Below are positions 53,398 through 63,849 of a DNA stretch of 64,000 nucleotides, one piece after another. A model generated the notes under the pieces. The model did not search any database. It worked only from the letters and a program-made list of their open reading frames with translations, and was not told the DNA's origin. The stretch's first letter is position 1. Every line of letters starts with the position of its first letter. Both the position numbers and the translations under genes were made by a program. The stretch is from Heterohyrax brucei (lineage: Eukaryota > Chordata > Mammalia > Hyracoidea > Procaviidae): assembly GCA_028571685.1 (NCBI GenBank), contig CM053143.1, positions 139,968,829 to 140,032,828 on the forward strand. The letters are read 5' to 3'.

Positions 53398-56300
53398 TTT
53401 TTTTTAATGATTAAGTGAAAGTATACAATCTAAATCAATTTTGCATGCCCACCTATCTGCAACTCCATCTGCTCTCCTCACACTGTGACAACACACTCCT
53501 CCTTTTCACTCTTTACTCCTAGTATCGTCTTAATGAACACCTGTCCTCTCCTCTTCCATCTAGAAAGAAAGCAGTAGGACAGCCTCCTATAAATATATAA
53601 AACCACAAAGTACACACACTGCATGCTCACACCATGTCCCCGAGTCCAGTGCATTGTTATGTGAAGAGTTGACCTCAGTACTGGTTTCAGGTCAGGGCAA
53701 CAAGTCTAGGGGCCTTGCTCCTCAGGGACCCTCCAGGCTGTCAGACCATCAGTTCTGGTCTTTTAGTGTAGTTCTTGAACTGTACACCTCTTTTTCTGGC
53801 ACTACATCAGGGACTGTGCCCTGTGGCCCACATCACAGCTGCCTTTGGTGGTAGCTGCGCACCATCTAGCTCTTCTGGTCTCATGTTGAGGCAGTGTCCC
53901 ATTCATACAGGCCTTCTGTCTCCTGGGCTCATTTTTCCTCATATCTTTAATGTTCTCAGTCATCATCTCTTCTAGATGGGTAGAGAACATTTGGTGTTCC
54001 TCAGATGGCACCTTGTTAACTCTTAAGACCCCAGACACCACTCACCAATATGAGGTGTGGAAGATACTCTTAGCAAAAAACTAGTTATGCCAATTGATCT
54101 CAATGTCCCCTGAAAACATGGCCCCCAGACCCTTGTCCCTGCTTCTCTATCCTTCGAAATGTTGGGTTGAGGTTAGAAAACCTTTCGGTTTATGTTATAG
54201 TCCATTTGTGCTGATCTGCCCTCTGCTGCATGCTGTCACTCCCTTCACCTAAACAAATTTCTATCGACTATCTAATCTGTGAACATCCTTCTCCATCCCC
54301 ACCCTTGTAGCCGTCAAAGGGTCTTTTCTTCTGTACATAAGTCCAGTTTTAAGTCCTTATAGCAGAGGTTTCATACAATACTTGTCCTCTTGCAGCTGAC
54401 TGATTTCACTCAACATGTCTTCTAGTTGAAACCAGGTTATGAGGTTCTTCCTAAAACCATCATTGTTCTTTACCACTGCATAGTCTTCCACTGTGTATGT
54501 GTACCATAGTTTGTTTATTCATTCAGCTGTTGATGGTCACCTAGATTGATTCTATCTTTTTGCTATTGTGGACAGTGCTGCAATAAACATTCATGTGCAT
54601 CTATCTGTTTGTGTGACCACCTTTATTTCTTTAGGATATATCACAAGCAGTAGGATATATTCCAGTGCCAAATTGCTTTCCACAGAGATTGAACCATTTT
54701 GCATTCCCACTAGCAGTGCAGGAGAGTCCCAATCTCCCTGCAGCCTCTCCAGCACTTGTTGTTTTGTGTTTTGGGGGGTGGGTTGGGGTGAGATGGTATG
54801 TTGTTGTAGTTTTGATTTGAATTTCTCTCATAGCTAATGTCTGTAAACATTTTCTCATGTGTCTTTTGGCTGCCTGGATGTCATCTTTGGTGAAGTGTCT
54901 GTTCATCTCCTTCATCCATTTTTGGTTTGGTTATTTACCTTTTTCTTGTGATTTTGTAAAACCTTGTAGATTATGGAAATGAGATATTGAGATGCCAAAT
55001 ATTTTTTCCTATTCTGTAGGTAGTTTTTTAACTCTCTTGACAAAGTCTTTGGATGAGCATAAGTGTTCGATTTTTGGCAGTGCTCATTTATCTATTTTCT
55101 GTTGTTTATGCATTGTTGGTCAGATTTTGTTGTCTGTCTAAACCATGTATTAAAACTCACGTTGTGATCCCTAGTTTTTCTTTCATGATCTTTATAGTTT
55201 TAGGTTTGATAATTAGGATTGATGGCAGTAGGTTTCTTTTTTATTTCCCTGGTATTTAGGTCTTTGATCTATTTTGAGTTAGTTTTTGTGCAAGGTGTGA
55301 GCTACAGGTCTTGTTTCAGTTTTTTGCAGATGGATATCTAATTTTGCCTACACCATTTGTTAAAGAGACTGTCCTTACCCCAGTTTACAAACTTTGGGCC
55401 TTTGTCTAATATTAACTGTTCATAGGAGGTTGGTGATATTTCTGGATTCTCTATTCTGTTCCACTGGTTTTTATGTCTGTTTTTGTACCAGTACCAAGCT
55501 GTTTTGGCTACTGTGGCAGTGTAATAGTTTCTAAGGTTGGGTAGCATGAGGCTTTCCATTGTATTCCTCTTCTTCAGTAGTGTTTTACTTACCCATGTTT
55601 TTTTCACTTTCCAAAGTTGGTGATTTTTTTCTCCATCTCTTTAAAAAATGACACTGGAATTTGTATTGGGCTTGCATTATACATGTAGGTTGCTTTGGGT
55701 AAAATGGACACTTTCACAATGTTAAGTCTTCCTATCCATGAGCAAGGTAGATTCCTCCACTTGTGTAAGGCTCTTCTGGTTTCTTGCAGTAAAGCCTTGT
55801 AATTTTCTCTGTATAGGTTTCTTACTTCTCTGGTTAGACTTATTCCTAGGTATCTTACCTTCTTGTGGGCTATGGTAAATGGTATTGATTTGATGATTTC
55901 TTCTTTGATGATCTCTTTGTTGGTGTAAAGGAATCCTACTGATTTATTTATATTTATGTTATATCCTGATACTTTGCTGAACTCTTCTATTAGTTCCAGT
56001 AGTTTATTTATGGATCCTTTAGGATTATCTGTGTATACAATCACATCATTTGAAAATAGGGAGACTTTTTACTTCTTCTTTGTTGGTGTGGATGCCCTTT
56101 ATTTCTTTGTCTTATCTGATTGCTCTGGCTAAAACCTCTAGAACACGTTGAATAGACATGGTGACAGTGGGCATCCTTGTCTAGTTCCCTTTCTCAAGGG
56201 GACTTCTTTCAATCTCTCTCCATTCAGGTTAATGTTGGCCATTGGTTTTATGTAGATGTTCCTTATGGCACTGAGGAATTTCCCTTCTGTTCCTATTTAG

Positions 56301-56506
56301 CTGAGAGTTTTTAACATGAATTGGTGTTCAACTTTGTCAGATGCCTTTTCTGCATCAATTGACAAAACAGGTAATTCTTATCCTTTGTGTTATTTATGTG
56401 GTTGGTCACATTAATTGTTTTTCTGATGTCGAACCAGCCCTGTATCCCTAGTATAAATCCAACTTACTCGTGATAAATTATTTTTTTGATATGCTGTTGA
56501 ATTCTT
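53398..56506 (-). mobile_element. L1 LINE, antisense, 3.1 kb, inserted in the RTE
   Basis: T-rich start, elephant-type 3' UTR, then ORF2 in antisense. Minus frames 54631-54915 ('HFTKDDIQAAKRHMRKC'), 55338-55607 ('[19 protein letters not shown]') and 55604-56044 ('YTDNPKGSINKLLELIEEF', '[20 protein letters not shown]') are ORF2 pieces. The active-site FADD appears as F-S-N-D. The 5' part is missing. 'ctgtcttttt' occurs at both borders (53388-53397 and 56507-56516), a probable target duplication. Confidence 0.92.
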
Positions 56507-56606
56507 CTGTCTTTTTAATTAGACTAAAATGAAGAAATTGAAGATTTCTTTCTTTCCTGTCATTTTAATGAGGCCAGAGTTGAAGAAATTGAAGACTTTT
56601 ACCAGC
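56507..56606. repeat. About 50-bp tandem duplication across the RTE inversion junction
   Basis: Two units start 'ctgtctttttaat' (56507) and 'ctgtcattttaatga' (56557). Each joins an antisense RTE linker piece to a sense 'gaagaaattgaaga' piece (56531 and 56582). The duplicated unit carries the junction itself. Confidence 0.8.
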
Positions 56607-57165
56607 TTCTGCAGTCCACAATTGATCAAACATGTGTACTGTTTGGTGTACTGTAATGGTGTACTGATAATTACTGGTGATTGGAATCCAAATGTTGGAA
56701 ACAAAGATGAATCAGGTGGTTGGAAAATACAATCTTGGTGACAGAAATGATGCTGGAGACCAAATGATACAATTTTGCCAGACCAAGGACTTCCCTACTG
56801 CGAATATCTTTTTCACCAACATAAGTGGTCAATATACATGTGGACCTTGCCTCAGACAGCCTACACAGGAATCAAATCAACTACATCTGTGGAAAGAGAC
56901 TATGGAAAAGTTCAGTATCAGCAGTCAGAATAAGACCGGGTGCTGACAGCAGCATGGAGCATCAGTTGCTCATATGCAAGATCAAATTGACACTGAAAAA
57001 ATTAGAACAAGTCCAGGAGAGCCAAAGTATGACCTTGAGTATATCCCACCTGAGTTTAGAGACCATCTCAAAAACAGATTTGATGCATTGAATACTAATG
57101 ACCAAAGACCAGATGAGTTGCAGAATGACATCAAAGACATTGTTCATGAAGGCATGCAATAAACC
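56520..57165 (+). mobile_element. RTE/BovB-type LINE, inverted 5' portion (endonuclease region)
   Basis: Sense orientation, unlike 51639-53392: 'gaagaaattgaagacttttac', 'attactggtgattggaatcc', 'ttttgccagaccaaggactt', 'cacaggaatcaaatcaacta', 'gaccttgagtatatcccacc' and the end 'gacatcaaagacattgttca'. It encodes the C-terminal half of the endonuclease ('ITGDWNPNVGNKDESGG') and the start of the linker, and stops close to where the antisense part begins in the element. Confidence 0.92.
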
Positions 57166-57974
57166 CTAGATCATTCTGAATGTCTGAATTAAAACTCTCC
57201 TGCTCACCTTTTCACGCACTGGCAAATGGGTCTTACAGTCCTCCAGTCACCCCCACACTACATGTTTCTCACATCTAGTAATTCTTTTACTCTGCTTGCT
57301 TTTCCCTGACATCTTTAGAATTTGTAGGTAGCTTTGAAGTCTTCCTGCACCTGCAAAAGGCCGTGCTCCGGGTGTGGCCCTGCCTGCTGGGAGGAAAGGA
57401 GGAGGGGGTTTGCCGCTTTCCCCATCTTTGGGGCACTATCCCTCCAATTTCCACACAATGGGTGCAGCATTGATTCTTTGACGGAAAGTCAGCTTCTCTG
57501 TCCACTTGATGACAGTGAACTAAAAGCACCTTTGCTTTCTTTTGTTGGTCCTAGACCCTTTCTCCCCACCTGCTTAAGATGTCTTGACCCAAGTTTACCA
57601 ATATTTCTACTTTCTCTCCATTAGATTATTTTATTTGTCATGCGAGGGCATTTCCCAATAGCACCAACTCCAATGACACTGACAGGTCATGGCTTTTTGT
57701 TGCTCTGATCATTACTAGTGACAAAGATTTGTAAAGCTACAAAAGATCACCCCTAATTCCTGAGAGCCCCTACTGAACATTTTTCTTCCCCTTCTTAGAG
57801 TCCCAGCCTGGAGTCAACATCATTCGTCATTTCTTGCGCTTCAAGTTGTACAAGAAGGTCGTTTCCTTTTTCACGTTAAAAAAAAAAGGCTTCTCTTTGA
57901 AATTTAGAAAATCACATAGTCTCTTTCCTTTCTCTTTCTCCCTCTCTCTCAGTGTTTTTTTTCAATATCTTTCT
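57166..57974. other. Repeat-poor stretch
   Basis: No repeat recognised. It is GC-richer around 57360-57440. No exon I can support. Confidence 0.35.
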
Positions 57975-58159
57975 AGATTGGTGCCTAAGGACACTGTGGA
58001 ACAAGACCAACCAGTTTTAGATCCTTGGTCCATCTCTTAATAACTACATAATCTAGAGTAATTCACTTAACCTGTCTATGTCTTTGTTCCATCATCTCAA
58101 AAATAGTGCTACACATATCTCCTAGCATTGTTTAAGCATCAACTTAGCTAAAGTATATT

Positions 58160-58304
58160 AATGGTATAGTGGTTAAGTGCTATAGCTGCTAACCAAAAGG
58201 TCAGGAAGTTCAAATCCCCAGGTGCTCCTTGGACACTCTATGGGGCAGTTCTACCCTGTCCTATAGGATTACTATGAGTTGGAATCAACTTGATGGCAGT
58301 GACT
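58160..58304 (+). mobile_element. AfroSINE-type SINE, short form, sense
   Basis: 'atagtggttaagtgctatag', 'ctaaccaaaaggtcaggaag', 'actctatggggcagttctac' and 'actatgagttggaatcaact'. Confidence 0.9.
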
Positions 58305-58315
58305 ATCTCCTAGAA

Positions 58316-58420
58316 AAACAAAAAAAGCAAACCTAGTACTGTAGAATCAATTCTGATTCATGACAACCCTGTAGGACAGAGTAGAACTGTCCCACTGAGT
58401 TTCCAAGGAATGACTCTCCT
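58316..58420 (-). mobile_element. AfroSINE-type SINE, antisense, truncated
   Basis: 'gaatcaattctgattcatga', 'caaccctgtaggacagagta' and 'cactgagtttccaaggaatg'. The head is missing. It lies tail to tail with the sense copy. Confidence 0.8.
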
Positions 58421-58460
58421 GGAGAGTTGTTTAAGTATTAAATTAGCTAATGTACATGAA

Positions 58461-58802
58461 ACTTCCTGGTGGCACTAAGAGTTTGTGCTAGATGGCTAAC
58501 CTGGTGGTCTGAATCCACCCAGTGGTACTATGCAAGGAAAGGCTGGAGATCTGCTGCTGTTAAGATTGCTATTGTTTTTGTTATTGTTAGTTGCCACTGA
58601 GTAGATTTAGATTCATGCTGACTCCATGTGTGCAGAGTAGAGCTGTTCCACGGGGTTTAGAAAGCTGTGAACTTTCAGAAGCAGATTATCAGCCCTGTTT
58701 TCCAAAGTGGTTTCAGACCACCAACCTTTAACCTAGTAGTTGAGTGCTTAACCACTTGGTGCTACCCAGGGACCTCTCTGTTAAGATTGCAGCTAAGAAA
58801 AC
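58461..58802 (+). mobile_element. AfroSINE-type SINE, long form, sense, split by another SINE
   Basis: Left part 58461-58569 ('cttcctggtggcactaagag', 'aaggaaaggctggagatctg'); right part 58778-58802 ('agctaagaaaaccct'). The right side is then cut by a further antisense SINE. Confidence 0.8.
58570..58777 (-). mobile_element. AfroSINE-type SINE, long form, antisense, with exact 13-bp target duplication
   Basis: 'ttgttagttgccactgagta', 'agcagattatcagccctgtt' and 'gtgcttaaccacttggtgct'. It is flanked by 'ctgttaagattgc' at 58557-58569 and 58778-58790, an exact copy of host SINE sequence, which proves insertion into the older SINE. Confidence 0.93.
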
Positions 58803-58998
58803 CCTAAGTTAATTGTCATCTAGTTGATTCAGATTCATGGCAGCCTCCTGTGTATCAGAGAAGAACTGTGCTTCACAGGATTTTCCATGGCTGACTTTTC
58901 AAAAGCAAGTCACTAAGACTTTCTTCTGTAGCACTTCTGGGTGGATTCAATGATTTTCAGCCAAGTGCTTTAACTCTTTGCCCCATCCGGAGACTCCT
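58803..58998 (-). mobile_element. AfroSINE-type SINE, long form, antisense
   Basis: 'attgtcatctagttgattca', 'gtgtatcagagaagaactgt', 'aaagcaagtcactaagactt' and 'agccaagtgctttaactctt'. Confidence 0.85.
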
Positions 58999-59065
58999 CA
59001 CAAGCATGCCTGTATGTGCCTGTGATGAGTACAATATAGTAATTAAGTATTTTACTACGACTACT

Positions 59066-59152
59066 AGAAACCCTGGTGATACAGTGGTTAAAAGCAAAGG
59101 CTGCTAACCAAAAGATCAGCAGTTTGAATCCACCAGGTGCTCCTTGGAAACC
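59066..59152 (+). mobile_element. AfroSINE head, sense, truncated at a microsatellite
   Basis: 'gaaaccctggtgatacagtg', 'ctgctaaccaaaagatcagc', 'aatccaccaggtgctccttg' and then the tract of ACT units. Body and tail are missing. Confidence 0.8.
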
Positions 59153-59210
59153 CTACTACTATTACGGCTACTATTGCAACTGCAGCTACTATAACTGACA
59201 CTACTACCAG
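59153..59210. repeat. Impure (ACT)n microsatellite
   Basis: 'actactattacggctactat' and 'ctataactgacactactacc'. Similar units precede the SINE ('actacgactactag' near 59053), so the SINE fragment sits inside the tract. Confidence 0.7.
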
Positions 59211-59299
59211 ATTACAATTTGCATGGTATTTAGTATGCTAAGCTCTTGGCAAGCATTAGTTTCTTAAATTATCATTTCAACCCTAAGAGGTAGCTGGAA

Positions 59300-59735
59300 G
59301 GAAAAAAAAAACTTCATGGTTTTTGAGTGCTAACTATGTGATGCTTGGTAAAGTCAAAGGTCAGGGAAGAGGAAGCTCCTTAGCCAGGTAGACTGACACA
59401 GTGGCTGCAACAATGGGTTCAAGCATGGCAACAATTGTGAAGATGGCACGCAACCGGGCAGTGTTTTGTTCCATTGTGTGTAGGGTCAATATGAATTGGA
59501 ACCAACTGGACAGCACGTAACAGTAACAATGACTGTATGGCAAACTCTTTTAAGAGTTCTTTAAGTCTGTTTATTATTTCATCTTCACAACAACCCTATA
59601 AGCTACCTATGAGGTAGATGCCATTACAGTCCATATGTTCTAGATGAGGAAACTGCAGGTTAGATTAAGAGATTTAGCACAAGTCATACTGATTACAAAT
59701 GGGGAAGCCAAGACTTCTGTTCAGATTTGTTTATA
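59300..59735 (-). mobile_element. MIR, antisense, split by an RTE 3' end
   Basis: Left part 59300-59338 ('gagtgctaactatgtgatgc'); right part 59534-59735 ('attatttcatcttcacaaca', 'accctataagctacctatga', 'gatgaggaaactgcaggtta'). Colinear in antisense MIR. Confidence 0.8.
59339..59533 (+). mobile_element. RTE 3' end fragment, sense, inside a MIR
   Basis: 'gtcagggaagaggaagctcc', 'ggctgcaacaatgggttcaa', 'caattgtgaagatggcacgc' and 'gaaccaactggacagcacgt' with an 'aacagtaacaatgac' tail. Confidence 0.88.
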
Positions 59736-59847
59736 ATTGTCTACTGTTAACATGCATTAGAAGCACTTTGGTTCGACTTCCAAAGCCTTTGTAAGTCTAG
59801 GGCGATGATGATGCTGCTAGTCTTGGGTCACTTTTGAGGGCCACTGT

Positions 59848-59905
59848 GTTAGTGACCACTATGAGCTGGAACTGACTCAATGGAAATGGTTTGGATTTGG
59901 GGTTT
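59848..59905 (+). mobile_element. AfroSINE tail fragment, sense
   Basis: 'gaccactatgagctggaact', 'gactcaatggaaatggtttg'. Confidence 0.65.
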
Positions 59906-60209
59906 GGTATTAGCGGTGGGTATGCCTTGTCCTTAGAAAATCTTTTAGCTGATGACTTGGATATTGCCAAGAAATTTTGACCAAGAACTTATTTCTCATC
60001 ATGTGAATAGAGGGCAGTGTTGAGTTCATCATACAATTCACAGACTCCAAAGTGATGTTATGATTTCAAAACAAAGTCCTACTTACACGTCAGTTTCAAG
60101 CTAGCACTCAAGGAAACAGACTTTTACTTATATAATACGCTCAGGTTATACTGGTCTCCTTGTCCACATTTAGCTTATTTTATCTTTTTCTGTAAAGATG
60201 TCCATTATT

Positions 60210-60683
60210 TCAAGAGCTTTTCTTGCAAAATGACCATGAATCTGAGCACCAGAGATGCTGACATTGTAGGTGTCGAACCCTACTATGTGGGGAGGAACAA
60301 GACACACGAGAAAATTCACCACTAGGGTAGTAAAGTTGTTGGGGCATTTCTCTTGTTAATATCAAATAATTGTCAAGTGAGAGAACTTCGGAACAGTGAA
60401 ATAGAGAGCCTGAAGTCATGTCAGTTATTAACATATTTCCTTTCAACTCAGGGTCCACCGCCTTTGCTCTGTTTTGTGATAATGGAGCTGGACCCTGTAA
60501 ATGTTTCTTCTTTTCCAGCTGGCTCAGCATTAGCTTTATCAGTACAGAATGCTCGGTGACATGTAGCAGAGAAGGAGATTGATTTCCCATGGCATACTTC
60601 CTTAACTCCTCTGCAACAGCCCTCAGAAGATTGACACCTGGGAAGCCCAGAGTTGCCAACTCTCCAGCAAGTTTCTCCTGCAC
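60210..60683 (-). other. Unrecognised 157-codon open frame
   Basis: One of the longest open frames not explained by a LINE. It starts 'MQEKLAGELATLGFPGVN' and includes 'EELRKYAMGN' and 'VLIKLMLSQLEKKK'. No family is recognised, no intron signals were seen, and another minus frame is open over its last 170 bases ('ISGAQIHGHFARKALEIM'), which fits a frameshifted pseudogene or an old repeat as well as chance. Not called as a gene. Confidence 0.25.
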
Positions 60684-60779
60684 TCAGCAACAACCTTCTA
60701 TAGACCAGCTCTAGCCTACCAATGTGCTGCTTCTTGTAAGTCATTTGCAGTCCGCTGGTAGGTACCCTAGTCCGTCACA

Positions 60780-61180
60780 TCCTGCTTTCTAACTCTGGCC
60801 CATCAGCATCCTCCAAAGACTAGCCACCCAGCTTGCACTTCTATCCCTGCAAGTCAGCTCCAGCTGGTCTGCACCTTTGGGTGGTTACTGAGCTACCTAG
60901 CAGTCTTTCCCCATAGGCCACCTCTGGCCTGCACCCTCTGGAGTTTCCCCACCAGCAGACTACGTGTTTCTGCGTCAGGCATGCCTTCCCCACTGAGGTC
61001 TGAATCTCAGCCTTGGAGGAAGGACCCTCTGATATTTTCAATTCCTTCCTTCGGCTCTGGAGGTAGTAGCTGCTGCCTGCATTTCATGTTCCTGTATTCT
61101 TCAGTCCTCTTTTGCATTTTGTAGCTGCTAAATACTTAACTAGTTAAAATTCTGCATATTGTGTTGTCTCTGTTAAAGTT
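60780..61180. other. Possible unclassified old repeat
   Basis: 'accctctgatattttcaatt' and 'ctctggaggtagtagctgct' feel like a dispersed placental repeat, but I cannot name it. Confidence 0.25.
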
Positions 61181-61212
61181 TCTATTGTGGTAACTGTCTC
61201 CTGATGAGGGCT

Positions 61213-61490
61213 TGTTGGTCACTGCCATTGAGTTGTATCTGACTCCTGGAGATGTTACGAATAACTGAACAAAATCGTGCATGATCTTGTGCTGTCTTGA
61301 CAATCGTTGGTATGTTTGAGTCTGTTTTTTGGGCTATTGTGTCAATCTCTTTGAGGGTTTCTTTCATTTTTGTTTATCTTCCACTTGAGTGACCATGGTA
61401 TCATTTTCCAGGGATTTGTCTTTTCTGACGATATGTCCAAAGTCTCACTATCCTTCTCACCATCCTTGTTTCTAAGGAGCATTCTGGTAT
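61213..61490 (-). mobile_element. RTE 3' end fragment, antisense
   Basis: 'gtcactgccattgagttgta', 'ggtatgtttgagtctgtttt', 'attttccagggatttgtctt' and 'tttctaaggagcattctggt'. Confidence 0.75.
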
Positions 61491-61979
61491 TAGTGATACA
61501 AAATTAGTGTCGGGCCTGGTCCCAGGAGACCACAGTCACAAACACGGAATTTGATACTGATTTGGTCATATCCTTGGAATTGAGGCAATGTTAAGCTCAT
61601 TGCCAATGGGAAGTGGAATGCTATTAATCCATGGCATATCGGCCTTCACAGCTAATCAGGCTGTAGTGATTGTGATGATGTGCAAACTGAAGCAAGGACT
61701 GTGGTCTGGGATGAATTTTTCTGGAATGCATTGGAAGTATTTACAGAAAGCAGATGACAAGCTAAGGTACCATAATTCTTAGCTAAAGTTACAGTCTGAG
61801 CATCAGAAAGTTACTGCGGCAGCCTTGAAAGAATCTTCTGTTTGTTATAGTCATAGTCTACTATTGCCCAAAATCAAATACAAAATCTAATTTTAAGGGC
61901 TGCAGAATCACAATGTCAGTTAAAGTCACAGCTTTACCAAGTTTCTCATGTAAAAGTAAGGGGATTGACTGGAAAAGAA
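61491..61979. other. No recognised repeat
   Basis: A 64-codon plus frame at 61588-61782 has no recognisable product. Confidence 0.3.
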
Positions 61980-62082
61980 TGTTGTTGCTGTTATCACTGT
62001 TGTTAGGTATTGTTGAGTCAACTCTGATTGATAGTGACCTTATAAGACAGAGTACAAAGGTTACATAGAGTTTCCTAGGCAT
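61980..62082 (-). mobile_element. AfroSINE tail part, antisense, cut by an L1
   Basis: 'gttaggtattgttgagtcaa', 'ctctgattgatagtgacctt' and 'gagtttcctaggcatcagtc', then the L1 poly(T). Confidence 0.75.
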
Positions 62083-63260
62083 CAGTCTTTTTTTTTTTTA
62101 ATTAATTTATTTTTTGTTGTGCTTTAGATGAAGGTTTACAGAGCAAATTAGTCTATCCTTGAACAGTTAGTACACATGTTGTTTTATGACGTTGGTTAAC
62201 AATGCTGCATGCCAACACTCCCCTTTCTCATTCTTGGGCTCCCTGTTACCAGCTTTCCTCTCCCTTCCCACCTTCCGGTCCTGCCTCTGGGCTGGTGTGC
62301 CCCTTCAGTCTCATTTAATTTTTTGGTGCTTTCCAAGCTTTGGCTGAAGGATGAACCTCAGGAGTGACCTCATTACTGAGCTAAAAGGTTGTCTGGGGAT
62401 CATACTTTCAGAGTGCTTAAGTCTCTGTCAGGCCAGCGAGTCTGGTCTTTCTTTTTCAGTTAGAATTTTATTCTACATTCTTCTTCAGCTCCGTCTGGCA
62501 TCCTCTGTTGTGAGCCCTGTCAGAGCAGTCAGCGGTGGTAGCTGGCACCACCTGGGAGTACTGGACTCAGTCTGGTGAGGGTTATCGGAGATGTAGTCCG
62601 TTAGTCCTTTCAACCAAACCTTCTGTTGTATCTTCAGGTTTCTTCATTTCGACTTGCTTTCAAAGGTGGTGATACCAGTCAAGTATCCTAGACAGCCACT
62701 CATATGCTTTTAAGACCCAAGATGCTACTTACCAAAGTAGAATATAGAACATTTCCTTTAATAACTATGGTATGCCAATTGACTATGGTCCCCACAGCCC
62801 TCAGCCCCTTGATTTGGTCCCTCAAGGAGCTTAGATGTGTCTGTGGAGCTTCTGTGACTTTGTCTTATACAAGGTGTGCTGGCTTCCCCCGTGCTGTGTA
62901 CTATCCTACTCTTCTCCCAAATTGTTGTCTATTGTCTATTTAGTGTTTTTCCATTCCCAACTTTTCTGTCCCTTGCAACCATCAAATATTGTTTCTTTTT
63001 GCATGTATTTTCATGAATTTTTATAGTAGTAGTCTCATACAATATTTGTCATTTTGTGATTGGCTTATTTCAACTCAGCATATTGCCCCCCAGTTTCCTC
63101 CGTGTTATGAGATGCTTCACAGCTTCATCATTGTTCTTTATTGTTGGAGAAAACTCCATTTGGTGTATGTACCATAGTTTGCTTATCCATTCATCTGCCC
63201 CTCAGCATCTAGCATTTTTTTGCTACTGTGAACAAGGCTGCAGTGAACATGTTATGCACA
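62083..63260 (-). mobile_element. L1, antisense, 3' UTR and end of ORF2
   Basis: Poly(T), then an elephant-type 3' UTR of another subfamily ('gtgctttagatgaaggttta', 'ccctgtcagagcagtcagcg', 'gcttttaagacccaagatgc'), then 'catacaatatttgtcatttt' and 'ttgctactgtgaacaaggct' from the ORF2 end. 5' truncated at the mariner border. Confidence 0.88.
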
Positions 63261-63834
63261 CAAGGTCTGACAATTAAGTGTGTGAATTTAACTCTTCTAA
63301 GCGCTTGTTTTAGTCAGCTAGAGCTGCTCTAACAGAAATACCACAGAGTGGATGCCTTTAACAAAGGAAGATTTATTCTTACATAGTCTGGTAGGCTACA
63401 AGTCCATATTCAGGGTGTCCACTCCAGAGGAAGGCTTTCCCCCTTGTCAGCTCTGGAGAAAAGTCTGGTATTGCATCAGTCTTTGATCAGGGAGTGTCTT
63501 GGCACAGGAACCTCAGGTCTGAAGGACGCGCATTGGAATACCCTCCCTACTCAACTGAGCTGGCCCCCAGTAACTCTTTTATTTACCTGAAGATAAAACA
63601 AACATTGAAAAGAAGACATTTTGATGACATTCAGGACAAGGGTAATATGACAACAGCTCTGATGGCCTTGCCAGAAAAAGAGTTCCAAAATTGCTCTGAA
63701 GGATGAACTAGGCACTGGCCTCAGTGCATAGCTTCCCAAGGGGAGTACTACGAAGGTAACCATGGTGTTATTCAACAGTGGGGTATGTAGCACTTTTTCT
63801 AGGATGAGTTTGCAAACTTAATTGGCAGTCCTTG
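63261..63834 (+). mobile_element. Mariner-type transposon copy invaded by an LTR
   Basis: Left terminal repeat 'caaggtctgacaattaagt' (63261), right end complement 'caaggactgccaattaag' (to 63834), with TA after the right end and CA, perhaps a mutated TA, before the left. The plus strand encodes the transposase C-terminal piece 'LAPSNSFIYLKIKQTLKR' and 'RHFDDIQD' (63545-63706). Most of the transposase is deleted. Same family as 6930-7490. Confidence 0.85.
63306..63531 (-). mobile_element. MaLR-like LTR fragment, antisense, inside the mariner copy
   Basis: 'tgttttagtcagctagagct', 'gtctggtaggctacaagtcc', 'attcagggtgtccactccag' and 'ttggcacaggaacctcaggt'. Only about 225 bp remain; it stops where mariner sequence resumes with 'attggaataccctccctact'. 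Confidence 0.82.
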
Positions 63835-63849
63835 TAAGTCTATTCATGT

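Larger units (their letters stand above)
57975..58460 (+). mobile_element. MIR, sense, split by a SINE pair, with a duplicated edge
   Basis: 'agtaattcacttaacctgtc', 'tccatcatctcaaaaatagt' and 'cattgtttaagcatcaactt' follow MIR. After the two SINEs, 58422-58458 ('gttgtttaagtattaaatta', 'gctaatgtacatga') repeats 58128-58161 with differences. Confidence 0.65.

Noticed and set aside
57287..57529. 80-codon minus frame in a GC-richer patch, considered as exon
   Set aside because: No convincing acceptor/donor pair with a matching frame and no recognised product.
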